From CAVQOB01 sp963714325 (GTDB taxonomy: Bacteria > Pseudomonadota > Alphaproteobacteria > Rhizobiales > Hyphomicrobiaceae), in contig CAVQOB010000003.1 in assembly GCA_963714325.1 (NCBI GenBank), forward strand, positions 62,001-126,000: a stretch of 64,000 nucleotides of DNA. The letters are read 5' to 3'. The position numbers and the translations under genes are program-made. The notes beneath the pieces are model-generated. The model was given only the letters and a program-made list of their open reading frames with translations. It did not search any database and was not told where the DNA came from. The stretch's first letter is position 1; the number at the start of each line of letters is the position of its first letter. Below are positions 1 through 9,220 of the stretch, one piece after another.

Positions 1-362
1 ACAGCGAACGCTTGCGGGAACAGACGCTCGAATGCGGTATCGGTCTCTTCGACGTTAAGCGCGATCGCCGCGCCAGACGCGACCTGCCGCTGCAGATCGG
101 CGAAGACTTGGGTGAGTTGTGGCGCGATGGAACCGGGCAGCGCTTGCAGATGCCGATCCATGCGCAGCAGCTTTTGCGCGTCGTTCTGCAGCTGCCGGAC
201 CTGGTTGTTGACGGTGTCGAGGGCACGCAACGCCGACAGCAGGTTCTGTTGATAGTTGACAGGATCGAAGACGGTCAGGGCATCAGATCGTTGCGGCAAC
301 GTGCAAGCGGTGATGGCGCAGAGGGCTGCGACGGCGATGGTCCGTTTGAGCGGGTGGTTCAT
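1..362 (-). CDS. trbJ: TrbJ, P-type conjugative transfer protein (partial, C-terminus outside the window)
   Basis: The first 120 residues of a periplasmic conjugation protein are visible, and the rest lies beyond the left edge. The start at 362 gives a lipoprotein-like or secreted N-terminus, with a basic start followed by a hydrophobic stretch ending at a Cys near residue 20. Next comes the LTVFDPVNYQQNLLSALRAL segment and a helical coiled-coil-like stretch typical of TrbJ/VirB5-type pilus proteins. The gene is 12 bases downstream of trbE in the same orientation, matching the usual trbB-C-D-E-J order. The family is thought to act in pilus assembly and mating-pair contact. The family call is fairly certain from order and sequence; function is inferred from family. 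Confidence 0.85.
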   Translation of the reverse strand, partial: MNHPLKRTIAVAALCAITACTLPQRSDALTVFDPVNYQQNLLSALRALDTVNNQVRQLQNDAQKLLRMDRHLQALPGSIAPQLTQVFADLQRQVASGAAIALNVEETDTAFERLFPQAFA

Positions 363-374
363 GTGCGGCGTCCT

Positions 375-2945
375 TTACGGTTGGTGCGATGGGCGGTTTG
401 GCGATCGTTGAGCGGTGATCCGCCCGGGAATCCCGGCAGCCCTGGCGGTGGCGTGCTGCCGTTGAGTTTGGTCGCGGGCGGCGGTTGACTCCGCGTGACG
501 TAAGGGCGGCAGCGGTGGCGGTTGGGACGTCCTGATCGCTCTGCCGGCGATCAGATCGGCGGCCCAGGGCACGCCTTTGGCGTGCCAGAAGGCGGCGGCG
601 AAGTCGGCCGGACCAACCTCCGCTACAATGCGATCAATGAGTTTCTGATCGTCGGGTGATCCAGCCCCGGCGAGCGCTAAGCCGACGGGTCCGAGATCCA
701 AATCGAACAGCCGATTGCCGCGCGCGGTTTGGGCGTAGTAGTCGCGCTTCGGCGCAGCGGTTGAGAGAATCTCGATCTGGCGATCATTGAGACCGAAGCG
801 GCCATAGACGGCGCGGGCCTGCGGCTCGAAGGCGCGATCGTTGGGGAGGAAAATGCGTGTCATGCAGCTTTCGATCAGCGCTGGCGCGATCGACGAGCGC
901 TCGATGTCGGCGAGCGACTGCGTGGCGAACACCACGGCGACGTTTTTCTTGCGCAGCGTTTTCAGCCACTCGCGAATGCGTGCCGCAAACAGGGGATCGT
1001 CGAGGAACACCCAGGCCTCGTCGAGGATGAGCAGCGTTGGGCGGCCGTCAAAGCGGGCCTCCAGCCGATGGAACAGATGCGTCAAAACTGGCAACACCAG
1101 TCGCTTGGTCTGCATCAACCCGTCCGTCTCAAAATGCATGACGTCGGCGAGGTCGAGCGTCGCGTCGGCGCCATCGAGGAGGCGACCGTAAGGGCCGTCG
1201 AGCGTGTACGGCATCAACGCCGCCATCAGCGCGTTGGATTGAATGAGCACGGCCAACCCGGTCAGTGTTCGTTCGGAGCGTGGCGCGGTGGCAAGGCTCT
1301 GCAGTGCCGTCCAGACGGTGTCTTTGATCTCCGGCGTGACCGTGACGTTCTCGTTGGCGAGCAGGCCCAGCACCCATTCCAGCGCGATCGCGATCTCTGC
1401 GGGTTGATCGATGTGCGCGAGGGGTTGCAGGGCGATCGTGCCATCGAGGGCGAGGTCGAGACTGCGGCCCTGCATGGCGAGCACCGCCGCGCGTGTCGAT
1501 CGTCCCTTGTCAAAGATCACGACCTGCGCGCCGTTGAAACGGCGGAACTGCAACGCGAGCAGAGCCAGCAGCACCGATTTGCCGGAGCCCGTGGGTCCCA
1601 CAACCAAGGTGTGGCCGACATCGCCGACATGCAGATCGAGCCGGAAGGGCGTCGCGCCGCGCGTTCGCGTCAGCATCAGGGCTGGTGCCTGCAGATGCGC
1701 GTTGCCTTCGGGTCCGGCCCAGACCGCCGACACCGGCATGATGTGCGCGAGATTGAGCGTGTGGACGATCGGCTGCCGCACATTGGCGTAAGGATTGCCG
1801 GGCAGCGCGCCGAGCCACGCCTCGACCGCGTTCAGCGTTTCGCGGATGGTCGCGAAGCCGCGGCCATTGACGATGCGCTCGATCGCTAAGAGCTTGTCGT
1901 TGGCGCGTTGCGGGTTAGGGTCGGCGACGACCAGCGTTGTCGTCACAAACCCAAACGCCACATCGTCGGCCCCGAGTTCCTGCAGCGCCTCATCGGCGTC
2001 GGCGGCCTTGTTGTCGGCATCGCTGTCGACCAGCACCGCTTCGCGATTGAACATCACCTCGCGCAGGATGGCGGCGACCGATTTGCGCTTGGCGAACCAT
2101 TGCCGGCGCAGTTTCGCCAGCTGTTTGGTGGCGTCCTCCTTGCCAAGCGGAATCCAACGCGTCACCCAGCGATAGGCAAAGCCCAGATCGTTCAGCGCAT
2201 CGAGCACGTCGGGGCTGGTTGCATTGGGGAACCCCAACACGGTGAGGATGCGCAGATGCTGGTCGCCGAGTTTGGGCTCGATGCCGCCGGTCAGCGGCGT
2301 GTCGCACAAGATCGCATCAAGATGCACCGGCGGTTCGGGCACGTGCACCGCGTGCGGGCGCGTTGAAATGGTGCCGTGCAGGTAGCTGAGCGTTTCGGCA
2401 TCGGTGAGCGCCCGCACCTCCGGTAGGATCGCCGTCAGTAACTCAAGGGCCCGGTCGGTCTCGGTCAGGAAGCCAGCCAAGTGAACGCGCGGATCGACAG
2501 TTGTGGTGTGCTCCTCGGCACGCTCAAAGAACATCCGCTCGGCGCGGCTCGCCGCATCGGGCGGCGGCAGAAACAGCAGTGTCAGGTAATACCGGCTCTC
2601 GTAATGGGCGCCGTCATCCTGAAAGGCGGCGCGGCGCTCTTGATCAACCAGCCACGACGCGAGATCGGCAAAATGTCCGTTGGGATAGGCGAGCGCCGGG
2701 ATGCGTTCGGCCTCGAAGAACAGCGCCCAGCCCGACCCAAACCGCTTCAAGGCATTGTTGAGCCGAGCCGACACTGAGACCAGCTCAGCGCCGGTCGCAC
2801 TCTCGAGGTCCGGCCCCCGATAGCAAAACGTCCGTTGGACGCTGCCGTCTTTGTTCAGGACGACACCCGGTGCCACCAGACAGGCCCAGGGCAGATAATC
2901 GGCAAGGCTGGTCGCGGTCTTTCGATACTCGGTGAGGTTCAGCAT
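375..2945 (-). CDS. trbE: TrbE, VirB4-family conjugation ATPase
   Basis: This 856-residue cytoplasmic ATPase powers the type IV secretion machine. From the chosen ATG at 2945 the protein starts MLNLTEYRK, which is typical for TrbE. An upstream in-frame start would add 40 residues overlapping trbD and was rejected. The N-terminal half is the CagE/TrbE/VirB domain. Walker A (GPTGSGKS) is at about residues 450-457 and Walker B (LLILDEAW) at about 638-645. Length matches the family. The start overlaps the end of trbD by 7 bases, so translation is probably coupled. The last roughly 40 residues are basic and proline-rich and not obviously conserved. The gene is intact, unlike trbC and the copG-like gene nearby. 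Confidence 0.95.
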   Translation of the reverse strand: MLNLTEYRKTATSLADYLPWACLVAPGVVLNKDGSVQRTFCYRGPDLESATGAELVSVSARLNNALKRFGSGWALFFEAERIPALAYPNGHFADLASWLVDQERRAAFQDDGAHYESRYYLTLLFLPPPDAASRAERMFFERAEEHTTTVDPRVHLAGFLTETDRALELLTAILPEVRALTDAETLSYLHGTISTRPHAVHVPEPPVHLDAILCDTPLTGGIEPKLGDQHLRILTVLGFPNATSPDVLDALNDLGFAYRWVTRWIPLGKEDATKQLAKLRRQWFAKRKSVAAILREVMFNREAVLVDSDADNKAADADEALQELGADDVAFGFVTTTLVVADPNPQRANDKLLAIERIVNGRGFATIRETLNAVEAWLGALPGNPYANVRQPIVHTLNLAHIMPVSAVWAGPEGNAHLQAPALMLTRTRGATPFRLDLHVGDVGHTLVVGPTGSGKSVLLALLALQFRRFNGAQVVIFDKGRSTRAAVLAMQGRSLDLALDGTIALQPLAHIDQPAEIAIALEWVLGLLANENVTVTPEIKDTVWTALQSLATAPRSERTLTGLAVLIQSNALMAALMPYTLDGPYGRLLDGADATLDLADVMHFETDGLMQTKRLVLPVLTHLFHRLEARFDGRPTLLILDEAWVFLDDPLFAARIREWLKTLRKKNVAVVFATQSLADIERSSIAPALIESCMTRIFLPNDRAFEPQARAVYGRFGLNDRQIEILSTAAPKRDYYAQTARGNRLFDLDLGPVGLALAGAGSPDDQKLIDRIVAEVGPADFAAAFWHAKGVPWAADLIAGRAIRTSQPPPLPPLRHAESTAARDQTQRQHATARAAGIPGRITAQRSPNRPSHQP

Positions 2946-3211
2946 GTGAGCACCCCCTTGTGGCGGGCATGGCGTGACAGCACCGTCAGGAACGCCGGAT
3001 CGGCGCGTGTCACCCAGACGGCGATGGCGTGGCCGATCAACCAGATCAACAGGCCAAAAATCCACAGCCGCAGCCCAAGGCCAATGGCGGCGGCGAGCGT
3101 GCCGTTGAGGATCGCGAATCCGCGCGGCGCGCCGGCGATCAGGATCGGCTCGGTCAGCGACCGATGCAGCGGCACCTGAAATCCGGCGATATCTTGGTGA
3201 CTATGAAACAC
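2939..3211 (-). CDS. trbD: TrbD, conjugal transfer inner-membrane protein (VirB3-like)
   Basis: This 90-residue protein starts at GTG (3211), preceded by a strong AAGGAGG ribosome-binding site. The N-terminus reads FQVPLHRSLTEPILIAGAPR, the usual TrbD opening, and one or two hydrophobic segments follow at about residues 35-68 (ILNGTLAAAIGLGLRLWIFG and the next stretch). VirB3/TrbD proteins sit in the inner membrane with the VirB4/TrbE ATPase. The 3' end overlaps trbE by 7 bases. The ribosome-binding site lies just after the ancestral trbC stop at 3224-3226, which supports this start. Length and order fit the family. Confidence 0.93.
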   Translation of the reverse strand: MFHSHQDIAGFQVPLHRSLTEPILIAGAPRGFAILNGTLAAAIGLGLRLWIFGLLIWLIGHAIAVWVTRADPAFLTVLSRHARHKGVLTC

Positions 3212-3581
3212 AACAGTCCTCCTTCATTCGATGAGTGCGCCGCCGGCAAATGAGAAAAACGACAGAAAGAATGAGGTCGCCGCGAACGCGATCGAGAGCC
3301 CGAACACCACCTGCACCAGTTTTCCGAAACCCGCCGGACATGTCGCCGAACGCCAGGCTCAATCCCGTGACGATGATGATGACGACGGCCGAGACCTTGG
3401 CGACCGGCCCTTCGATCGATTCTAAGATGCGTTGCAGCGGCGTCTCCCACGGCATGCCCGACCCCGCAGCATTGGCGGGAAGGCAGCTGGCCAAGATGGC
3501 GATCGATAGGATGATCAGCGCGATCGCGATGGCGCGTGCGATCCGGATACCGTGTCGCTCCGCGAATGGGCTGCCGCCCAT
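3201..3581 (-). CDS. trbC: TrbC, conjugative pilin subunit (VirB2-like), frameshifted
   Basis: The reading frame encodes 126 residues. After an N-terminal signal/transmembrane stretch come the pilin motif PWETPLQRILESIEGPVAKV and the membrane segment VVIIIVTGLSLAFGDMSGG. After that the sequence stops looking like TrbC. If one base is removed from the run of four T (plus strand) at 3320-3323, the frame continues as LVQVVFGLSIAFAATSFF with a second membrane segment and a stop at 3224-3226, just before the trbD ribosome-binding site. That is the normal TrbC ending and gives 119 residues. The gene is therefore either a broken pilin gene, a sequencing slip, or a site of programmed frameshifting. 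TrbC normally forms the mating pilus after processing and cyclisation. Without the second membrane segment the product is unlikely to work. Confidence 0.85.
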   Translation of the reverse strand: MGGSPFAERHGIRIARAIAIALIILSIAILASCLPANAAGSGMPWETPLQRILESIEGPVAKVSAVVIIIVTGLSLAFGDMSGGFRKTGAGGVRALDRVRGDLILSVVFLICRRRTHRMKEDCCVS

Positions 3582-3643
3582 ACCTGCCTGAGGGACGTGT
3601 CCCCCGAACCCCCTCCTTTTTGAAGCGTCAAAAGGCGGGCGGT

Positions 3644-3687
3644 CCGGCGGGTGTCCCGCCGGTTGGGGCGTGGGGCAAAAGCCCCAC
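3644..3687. other. Two tandem stem-loops between trbB and trbC
   Basis: The first hairpin has a perfect 8-bp stem (CCGGCGGG at 3644-3651, CCCGCCGG at 3655-3662) with a 3-base loop. The second has a perfect 7-bp stem (GTGGGGC at 3670-3676, GCCCCAC at 3681-3687) with an AAAA loop. Both lie in the 127-bp gap between trbB and trbC, the only sizeable gap in this part of the operon. No U-run follows, so they are more likely RNA-stability or attenuation elements than simple terminators. Confidence 0.6.
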
Positions 3688-3708
3688 TCGCGTAGCGATC
3701 GCGCTTGC

Positions 3709-4701
3709 TCATGACACCACCGCGCGCAACACCGGTCGATCGAGCGGCTTCAGGATGTAGTCGTCATCATCGTCGAGGCCCATCAGTTCAAAGATCCCGC
3801 TGACTCGGCGGCCGGTGCCGCGTCCTTCGATGAAGACGATGATTTCGATCGCCAGGGATAGGAGATCGCGCGGCACGGTGACCACTGCTTCCTGGATCAG
3901 CTGTTCGAGCCGGTAGAGTGCCATGACCGGTGAGTTAGCGTGCACGGTGGTGATGCCGCCGGGATGGCCGGTGTTCCAGGCCTTGAGCATGTCGAGCGCC
4001 TCGGGCCCGCGCACTTCGCCAACGATGATGCGGTCGGGTCTGAGCCGCAGGGTCGAACGCACGAGATCGGCGAGTGATGTGACGCCGGGCCTGGTGCGCA
4101 GCGCCACACAATCGGCGGCGGCACAGCGTAGTTCACGCGTGTCTTCCAGAATGATGACGCGGTCGCCAAGGTCGGCGATTTCGGCAAGGAGCGCATTGAC
4201 CAAGGTGGTCTTGCCGGATGAGGTGCCGCCGACCACGACGATGTTGCGGCGGGCGCGGACGGCGGCGATCAGCGTGTCGGCCTGTGTCGGCGTCATGATG
4301 GTGGCAGCAACATAGTCGGTGAGCCGGAACAGCAGCTCGGCGGGTTTGCGAATGGCGAAGCAGGGCGCGGTTGCGATCGGAGGGATGAGGCCTTCGAAGC
4401 GCTCGCCGGTCTCCGGGAGTTCCGCCGACACGATCGGCGCCTGGCCATGAACCTCGCGGCGGACGTGGGCGGCGACCAGACGGATGATGCGTCCGGTATC
4501 GGCGGCGCTGAGGCGCACGCCGGTCTCGATCCGGCCGTCGGGGACGCGGTCGACCCACAGCCGGCCATCGGGATTGACCATGACTTCGACCACGGCGGGA
4601 TCGGCGAGGGCTGCCGCAATGGCGGGGCCAAAAGCGGTGCGCAGCATATGCAGGCGGCGGCTTGGGGCGTCGTCGGCGGGAAATGGAATGGTGTCAGGCA
4701 T
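3709..4701 (-). CDS. trbB: TrbB, VirB11-family conjugation ATPase
   Basis: This 330-residue hexameric secretion ATPase starts with MPDTIPFPAD at the ATG at 4701, preceded by GGAGGA. A longer in-frame extension upstream is the shadow of the broken copG-like gene and was rejected. Walker A (GGTSSGKT) is at residues 158-165. An acidic box (ILEDTREL) and the VGEVRGPEALDMLKAWNTGH region with Walker B and His box follow. The N-terminal domain contains the EVMVNPDGRLWVDR motif common in TrbB. VirB11/TrbB proteins are cytoplasmic and cycle with VirB4/TrbE during pilus assembly and transfer. The start overlaps the ancestral end of the upstream gene by 8 bases, as in intact operons. Confidence 0.95.
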   Translation of the reverse strand: MPDTIPFPADDAPSRRLHMLRTAFGPAIAAALADPAVVEVMVNPDGRLWVDRVPDGRIETGVRLSAADTGRIIRLVAAHVRREVHGQAPIVSAELPETGERFEGLIPPIATAPCFAIRKPAELLFRLTDYVAATIMTPTQADTLIAAVRARRNIVVVGGTSSGKTTLVNALLAEIADLGDRVIILEDTRELRCAAADCVALRTRPGVTSLADLVRSTLRLRPDRIIVGEVRGPEALDMLKAWNTGHPGGITTVHANSPVMALYRLEQLIQEAVVTVPRDLLSLAIEIIVFIEGRGTGRRVSGIFELMGLDDDDDYILKPLDRPVLRAVVS

Positions 4702-5234
4702 GATCAGGGTCCTCCGGTGATGGCGCTTGGGCTTGTCCGTTGGCTTGGGCGGGTGTTGCAAATGGCCAAACATCGGCGCGCGTTGGCTTGGTCGGCACGT
4801 CGTCGATGGGCTGGGCCAACAGATCGGGATTGTTGGCGACGATGGATTCGAGTACCTAGGAGACGAGGCGCTGATCCGACGCCAGTCGCTGGCCGACTTG
4901 GGCAACGAATTTTTCGAAGCGCTGCCGCCCGGTGGCGCGGGCCGCATCTTGATCGTCGGTGCCGACCGGCGGCGTGATGGTCAGATAGTAGCGAACGAAC
5001 AAGCGACAGCGTTTCGGTGGCGATCGCCACGTCGCGCTCGATGGTCGAGAGGCCATGGCTCAATCCGTCCATGCGCCGCAGCAGCGCATCGTCTTGGGCT
5101 TTGAATCGATCGGGATCGAGCTGCCGGTCGAGGGCCAATTCGACGAGGGCCGATTTGGCGCCGTTGACGCGCGCGATCGTATTGAACCGTGCCGCCAGTG
5201 ACTTCGACAGATAGATGGTGTAGCGCCGCTTCAA
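4694..5234 (-). pseudogene. CopG/ribbon-helix-helix-type regulator of the trb operon, broken
   Basis: The N-terminal 60 residues (MKRRYTIYLSKSLAARFN and on) look like the CopG-type DNA-binding protein often found between traG and trbB. After residue about 78 the frame is lost. Skipping one base at about 5000 restores the expected continuation LFVRYYLTITPPV and then RFEKFVAQVGQRLASDQRLV. That frame then meets an in-frame TAG at 4856-4858. Beyond it the same frame reads VLESIVANNPDLLAQPIDDV and on to a natural stop at 4694-4696 overlapping trbB. The gene thus carries two separate lesions, a one-base shift and a nonsense codon, which makes a single sequencing error unlikely. It overlaps traG by 4 bases (ATGA). 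As translated, the frame would run to 4704 with a nonsense tail. Confidence 0.75.
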
Positions 5235-7189
5235 AACAGCCTCCCTTGTAACGGGTTCACGAGTTGCAGCTTGAGTTTGCGCTTTGGCGGTTTCGGCGGC
5301 TCCAGCGCCAGCAGGTCACACTCGCCCTTCGGTTCGGCCCCCTTCGGTTCGGAGAGCTGCACCGGTGGTGGCACTGTCACGGTCGTTCCGGACTGAGCCG
5401 CGTCGAAAGCGCGTCGCAGTGCGGGATGAACGGCGCGAGCGTTGCGGCCCCATTGGGCCGTTGCATGCGATTCGCTACGGCGGCGGACGGTGCCCGACGT
5501 TGTGGCGGTAGGCATGCAACGCTCCGTAAAATTATGATCCTCGAAGTAGCGCAGTTTCTTGGCGCGGATCGGTGGCGTCCCGGAGACCAGCACGATCGCG
5601 TCGTCGCTCGGCAATTGCATGACCTCGCCGGGTGTCAGGAGTGGTCGCGCCACTTCCTGCTCGGAGACCGATGTGTTGGTCAACCAGGGCGCCAGACGTT
5701 TGCCTGCGAGATTGCGCTGCGCCCTCAGTTCCGTTTTGGTGCCGAGGGCATCCGATAACCGCTTCGCCGTGCGTTCATCGTTGGCGGCGAAGGCGACGCG
5801 GACATGGCAATTGTCCATGATTGCGTTGTTGGCACCGTACGCTTTCTCGATCTGGTTCAGCGATTGGGCGATCATCACCGCGCGGATGCCGTAACCGGCC
5901 AGATAAGCGAGGCTGGTCTCGAAGAAGTCGAGGCGGCCGAGGGCCGGAAACTCATCCAGCATCAAAAGAAGTGGCTGATGTGGTTGATCGCGGGCGTGGT
6001 CGAGCTGCTCCGTCAGGCGGCGTGCGATCTGGTTGAGCACCAGCCGCATCAGCGGGCGTGTGCGCGACAGATCCGACGGCGGTACCACCAGGTAGAGCGA
6101 TACCGGCCAATCCGCCTCGATCAGATCGCCGACTTGCCAGTCGCTGGCGGCCGTTGCCGCCGCGACGATCGGATCGGCGTAGAGGCTGAGCAGGCTGACG
6201 GCGGTCGAGACGACGCCGGAGCGTTCGGGCAAATCCTTGTTCCAGACTTCCCGCGCCTTCGCCGCGACGGTTGGATGCACGCACGGCGCCTCATCGGTGC
6301 CGAGGTGATTGGTGGTCATCATCGCGATCAGTGTGTCTGTGATGGACCGGTCGGGATCGGCGAGCAGTCGGCCAACGCGCGCCAGGGTTTTCTCGGGCTC
6401 GGCGTAGAGGACGTGCAGGATCGCGCCGACCAGCAGAGCGTTGGCGGTTGTCTGCCAGTGGCTGTCGATGTCGCGCGCGCCCTCGGGATCGATCAGAATG
6501 TCGGCGATGTTCTGGGCATCGCGAACCTCGTTGGCGCCCTTGCGCACCTCCAGCAACGGATTGAAACGCGCGCAGTCGGCGTGGGTTGGGTCGAATTTGA
6601 GGCAGTGCGAGCCGCGTTGACGCCAGCCTGACGTCAATTGCCAGTTCTCACCCTTGATGTCGTGGACGACGGTCGACCCTTTCCAGGAGAGCAACGTTGG
6701 AACGACGAGGCCAACGCCTTTTCCCGATCGGGTCGGCGCGACCGCCAGCACGTGATGCGGGCCATCGTCGCGCAGATAATCCTCGCCGATCCGCCCGAGA
6801 AAGACGCCGTTATCGCAGTCGAGACCGGCGGCGCGGATATCGGATGTGTCCGCCCAGCGGGCCGAACCATAGGTCGTCACGACCCTTTGGTTTGAGGCCC
6901 GCCAGGCGGCTCCCCCGATGGCTGCGAGGCCGCTGAGCACGGCGCCCGAGATGGCGATCAATCCGGCGATGTCGAAGGTGTGCGGTGCTAGGCGTCCGAA
7001 CTTGAGCCACCAGGGAAACAGTTGCCACGGCGCGTAGAGCTTGATGCCGAGCGCGTCGATCAGCGGTAGACCGAGAGCTGCGTGAAACTTCAGCGTCGAC
7101 GCTGCCCATTGCGTTGCAATCCACACACTGAGCACGACGAGCACCGTCGCCAGCAACGCCTGCCAAAGAGTCTGTCTGGAATCGATCAT
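5231..7189 (-). CDS. traG: TraG/VirD4-family type IV secretion coupling protein
   Basis: This coupling ATPase of about 652 residues recruits the relaxase-DNA complex to the conjugation channel. The start MIDSRQTLWQ at 7189 follows a GAGGTCC ribosome-binding site and is preferred over a start 21 codons upstream. Two N-terminal hydrophobic regions lie at about residues 10-30 and 70-98. Walker A (APTRSGKG) is at about residues 151-158, and the Walker B-like LLLMLDEFPALGRL follows in the C-terminal half. Length and domain order fit TraG/VirD4. The stop overlaps the start of the copG-like gene. The gene is intact and heads the trb operon, so the element's transfer operon is read leftward from here. 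Confidence 0.95.
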   Translation of the reverse strand: MIDSRQTLWQALLATVLVVLSVWIATQWAASTLKFHAALGLPLIDALGIKLYAPWQLFPWWLKFGRLAPHTFDIAGLIAISGAVLSGLAAIGGAAWRASNQRVVTTYGSARWADTSDIRAAGLDCDNGVFLGRIGEDYLRDDGPHHVLAVAPTRSGKGVGLVVPTLLSWKGSTVVHDIKGENWQLTSGWRQRGSHCLKFDPTHADCARFNPLLEVRKGANEVRDAQNIADILIDPEGARDIDSHWQTTANALLVGAILHVLYAEPEKTLARVGRLLADPDRSITDTLIAMMTTNHLGTDEAPCVHPTVAAKAREVWNKDLPERSGVVSTAVSLLSLYADPIVAAATAASDWQVGDLIEADWPVSLYLVVPPSDLSRTRPLMRLVLNQIARRLTEQLDHARDQPHQPLLLMLDEFPALGRLDFFETSLAYLAGYGIRAVMIAQSLNQIEKAYGANNAIMDNCHVRVAFAANDERTAKRLSDALGTKTELRAQRNLAGKRLAPWLTNTSVSEQEVARPLLTPGEVMQLPSDDAIVLVSGTPPIRAKKLRYFEDHNFTERCMPTATTSGTVRRRSESHATAQWGRNARAVHPALRRAFDAAQSGTTVTVPPPVQLSEPKGAEPKGECDLLALEPPKPPKRKLKLQLVNPLQGRLF

Positions 7190-7398
7190 CACTGGACCTC
7201 GCCGCGCGTGAAGTGTTGCGCATGGCGGCAAGGATGCGGGCGACGGCCGCAAAATGGGAAGGCGGATTCGCGGTACACATTGTGACGTTGCGTGCTCTCC
7301 CGTGACGCAAACTGTATATGTTCAAGAGTTTGACAACGCGCGGCGCGTGGGGACTGGAGGTATGCTTCACCGCAACAATGCCGCCGCGCCCGGTATGG

Positions 7399-9129
7399 TC
7401 AGGCACGCATCGCACGGGGTTGGTGTTTTGCGGACGGACGCGGATGTATCGTCAGCGGGCGCGCCGTATAGCGCGCCTGCGGGAATGCCATGTAGCGCTG
7501 TCGCCAGCCCTCGACCTTGGCGCGTCCGTCGCCCGCGAGCGCCTTGCGGATCAGCGCTTTTTTCTTCGTGCCTGTCTCGGTCAGATAACTGCGCGCCGCC
7601 GTCTCGCCGATGACTTCTGTCAGCATGGCACCGACGGCCTCGCGATCCCTGGCGAGATCGAAGAACACGTCATCGGGCTGCCAGAGGCGCGCAACATCGA
7701 CCTCCAAGCGTGTTCCGAGCGCATCGATGAGACCGGTGCCCATCGCCAGCGTCTCGGCCATCACGACCGCCAGCAGCGCGAGCACGTCCTTGTCGGACAT
7801 CGCCATGAGACGGTTGAACACGTCTGCTGTGCGTTCGGGCATGTCTGTCGCGATCAGTGCGTCATCGTCAACACCCAGTTGCGCTGCAGCCGCATGTCGC
7901 TTGCTCGCGAACGCCGCTTGCGTGGCGAGCGTGTCGCGCCACGCAGCGATTGTCTCGTTGTGCGGCGTCTGCCGTTCCGCCGTGATACGCCATAGGGCCG
8001 ATCCGCCGACCATGTGCGCCAAGACCAGCCGCAGCGCAACGTTGGGTGAGTGCGCGACGGCCAGACGCACCGCGCTGTGGCGGACGAGGTCGACATAATT
8101 CGCCAGCGGCGCGCTCAATTCTGGCCGCTCCGGTGTGCAGGTGTCGTCCGTTGCCAAACCATCGACACTGCTGCGCGAAGCGCGCGCGGCGTCGGCACGC
8201 GGCAACAGGCCTTTGTGAATGGTGACGCGACCGTCCGGCTCAACATCGATATAGACCGCGCCGCCGCGCGCTTTAGTCACCGGGTCGTAATCCCAGGCTT
8301 GGAAGCGTTGATCGGGGGCCATCACCTGTACGTCGGACCACCCGGCGGCACGCAAGCGATCGCACTCGGTGGCGATGGCCTTGTTCTGCAGGTGCCAGAA
8401 CGCGTCAGTGTCGGTGAAATAACGATCCTCGCCAAACAGGTCAGCGACGATGCCACCCTGATAGTCCGCCGCGTCGAACAGTGCCACGCTGGTTGCGATC
8501 TCGGTACCGCCCAGTAGCCATGCCTTGAGTTGCCATGGCGGAGGCGGCGTCTGGTCGGGATCGGCGGCGAGGGCCAGCCACGCCTTTTGCCGTTCGCGTG
8601 TTGCCAGCGTCAGCAGATGCAGAGTTCGCGCGTCAATATCGCCCGCGCGATAGAGGCGGCGAAGTGCGGGGTGCAGGGTGCCCATCGCAAGGCGGCGCTT
8701 GACGACCTGCGCGGAGATCGCGAAATGGATGGCGATCTCAGCTTCACCGAGGCCTTGCTTGCGCAGCGCGGCAAAGGCTTCGTACTGGTCCATCTCGTCC
8801 ATCGGTAGCCGCGCGAGGTTTTCTGCGAGCGATGCCTCGATCGCCGCCGCATCGTCGGCTGCCTGCATGACCACGCACGCCATCGAGTCGGTTTCGGGCG
8901 CGCCTTCGGCGTTGAGTTTTTTCATGGCGAGATAGCGCCGCTGTCCGGCGATGATCTCGTAGCCGCGTGGATCATTGCCGCCATGGCGGCGGACCAGCAA
9001 CGGATGCAGGAGCCCGAGGGCTGCGATCGACGCGGCGAGCCCGTCGATCTCCTTGGGGCCGTGGCGGCGGACATTGAGTTTGGAGAGTGTCAGGTTGGCA
9101 AGTGGGATGTGCTGCAGATCGCGGAGCAT
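7399..9129 (-). CDS. ParB/RepB/Spo0J-family protein of the conjugative element
   Basis: The protein has 576 residues. The N-terminal ParB CTPase/nuclease-like domain includes LNVRRHG near residue 20 and EIIAGQRRYLA near residue 60. A helix-turn-helix segment (GEAEIAIHFAISAQVVKRRL) lies near residues 130-150. The long C-terminal half has no motif I recognise. The start at 9129 was chosen because AAGGA lies 7 bases upstream; an ATG at 9147 is the alternative. Large ParB-like proteins next to ardC are common on alphaproteobacterial plasmids and ICEs, where they may act in partition-like maintenance or regulation. No parA partner is visible in the window, so a true partition role is unproven. Confidence 0.85.
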   Translation of the reverse strand: MLRDLQHIPLANLTLSKLNVRRHGPKEIDGLAASIAALGLLHPLLVRRHGGNDPRGYEIIAGQRRYLAMKKLNAEGAPETDSMACVVMQAADDAAAIEASLAENLARLPMDEMDQYEAFAALRKQGLGEAEIAIHFAISAQVVKRRLAMGTLHPALRRLYRAGDIDARTLHLLTLATRERQKAWLALAADPDQTPPPPWQLKAWLLGGTEIATSVALFDAADYQGGIVADLFGEDRYFTDTDAFWHLQNKAIATECDRLRAAGWSDVQVMAPDQRFQAWDYDPVTKARGGAVYIDVEPDGRVTIHKGLLPRADAARASRSSVDGLATDDTCTPERPELSAPLANYVDLVRHSAVRLAVAHSPNVALRLVLAHMVGGSALWRITAERQTPHNETIAAWRDTLATQAAFASKRHAAAAQLGVDDDALIATDMPERTADVFNRLMAMSDKDVLALLAVVMAETLAMGTGLIDALGTRLEVDVARLWQPDDVFFDLARDREAVGAMLTEVIGETAARSYLTETGTKKKALIRKALAGDGRAKVEGWRQRYMAFPQARYTARPLTIHPRPSAKHQPRAMRA

Positions 9130-9220
9130 GGCGAAATTCCTTTGCATGGGGGTACCGTTTGGCGGACACGCCGCAGCCTGCGACGCGCGAAACCGTTCAA
9201 AATGCGTTGCGACGGATGGC

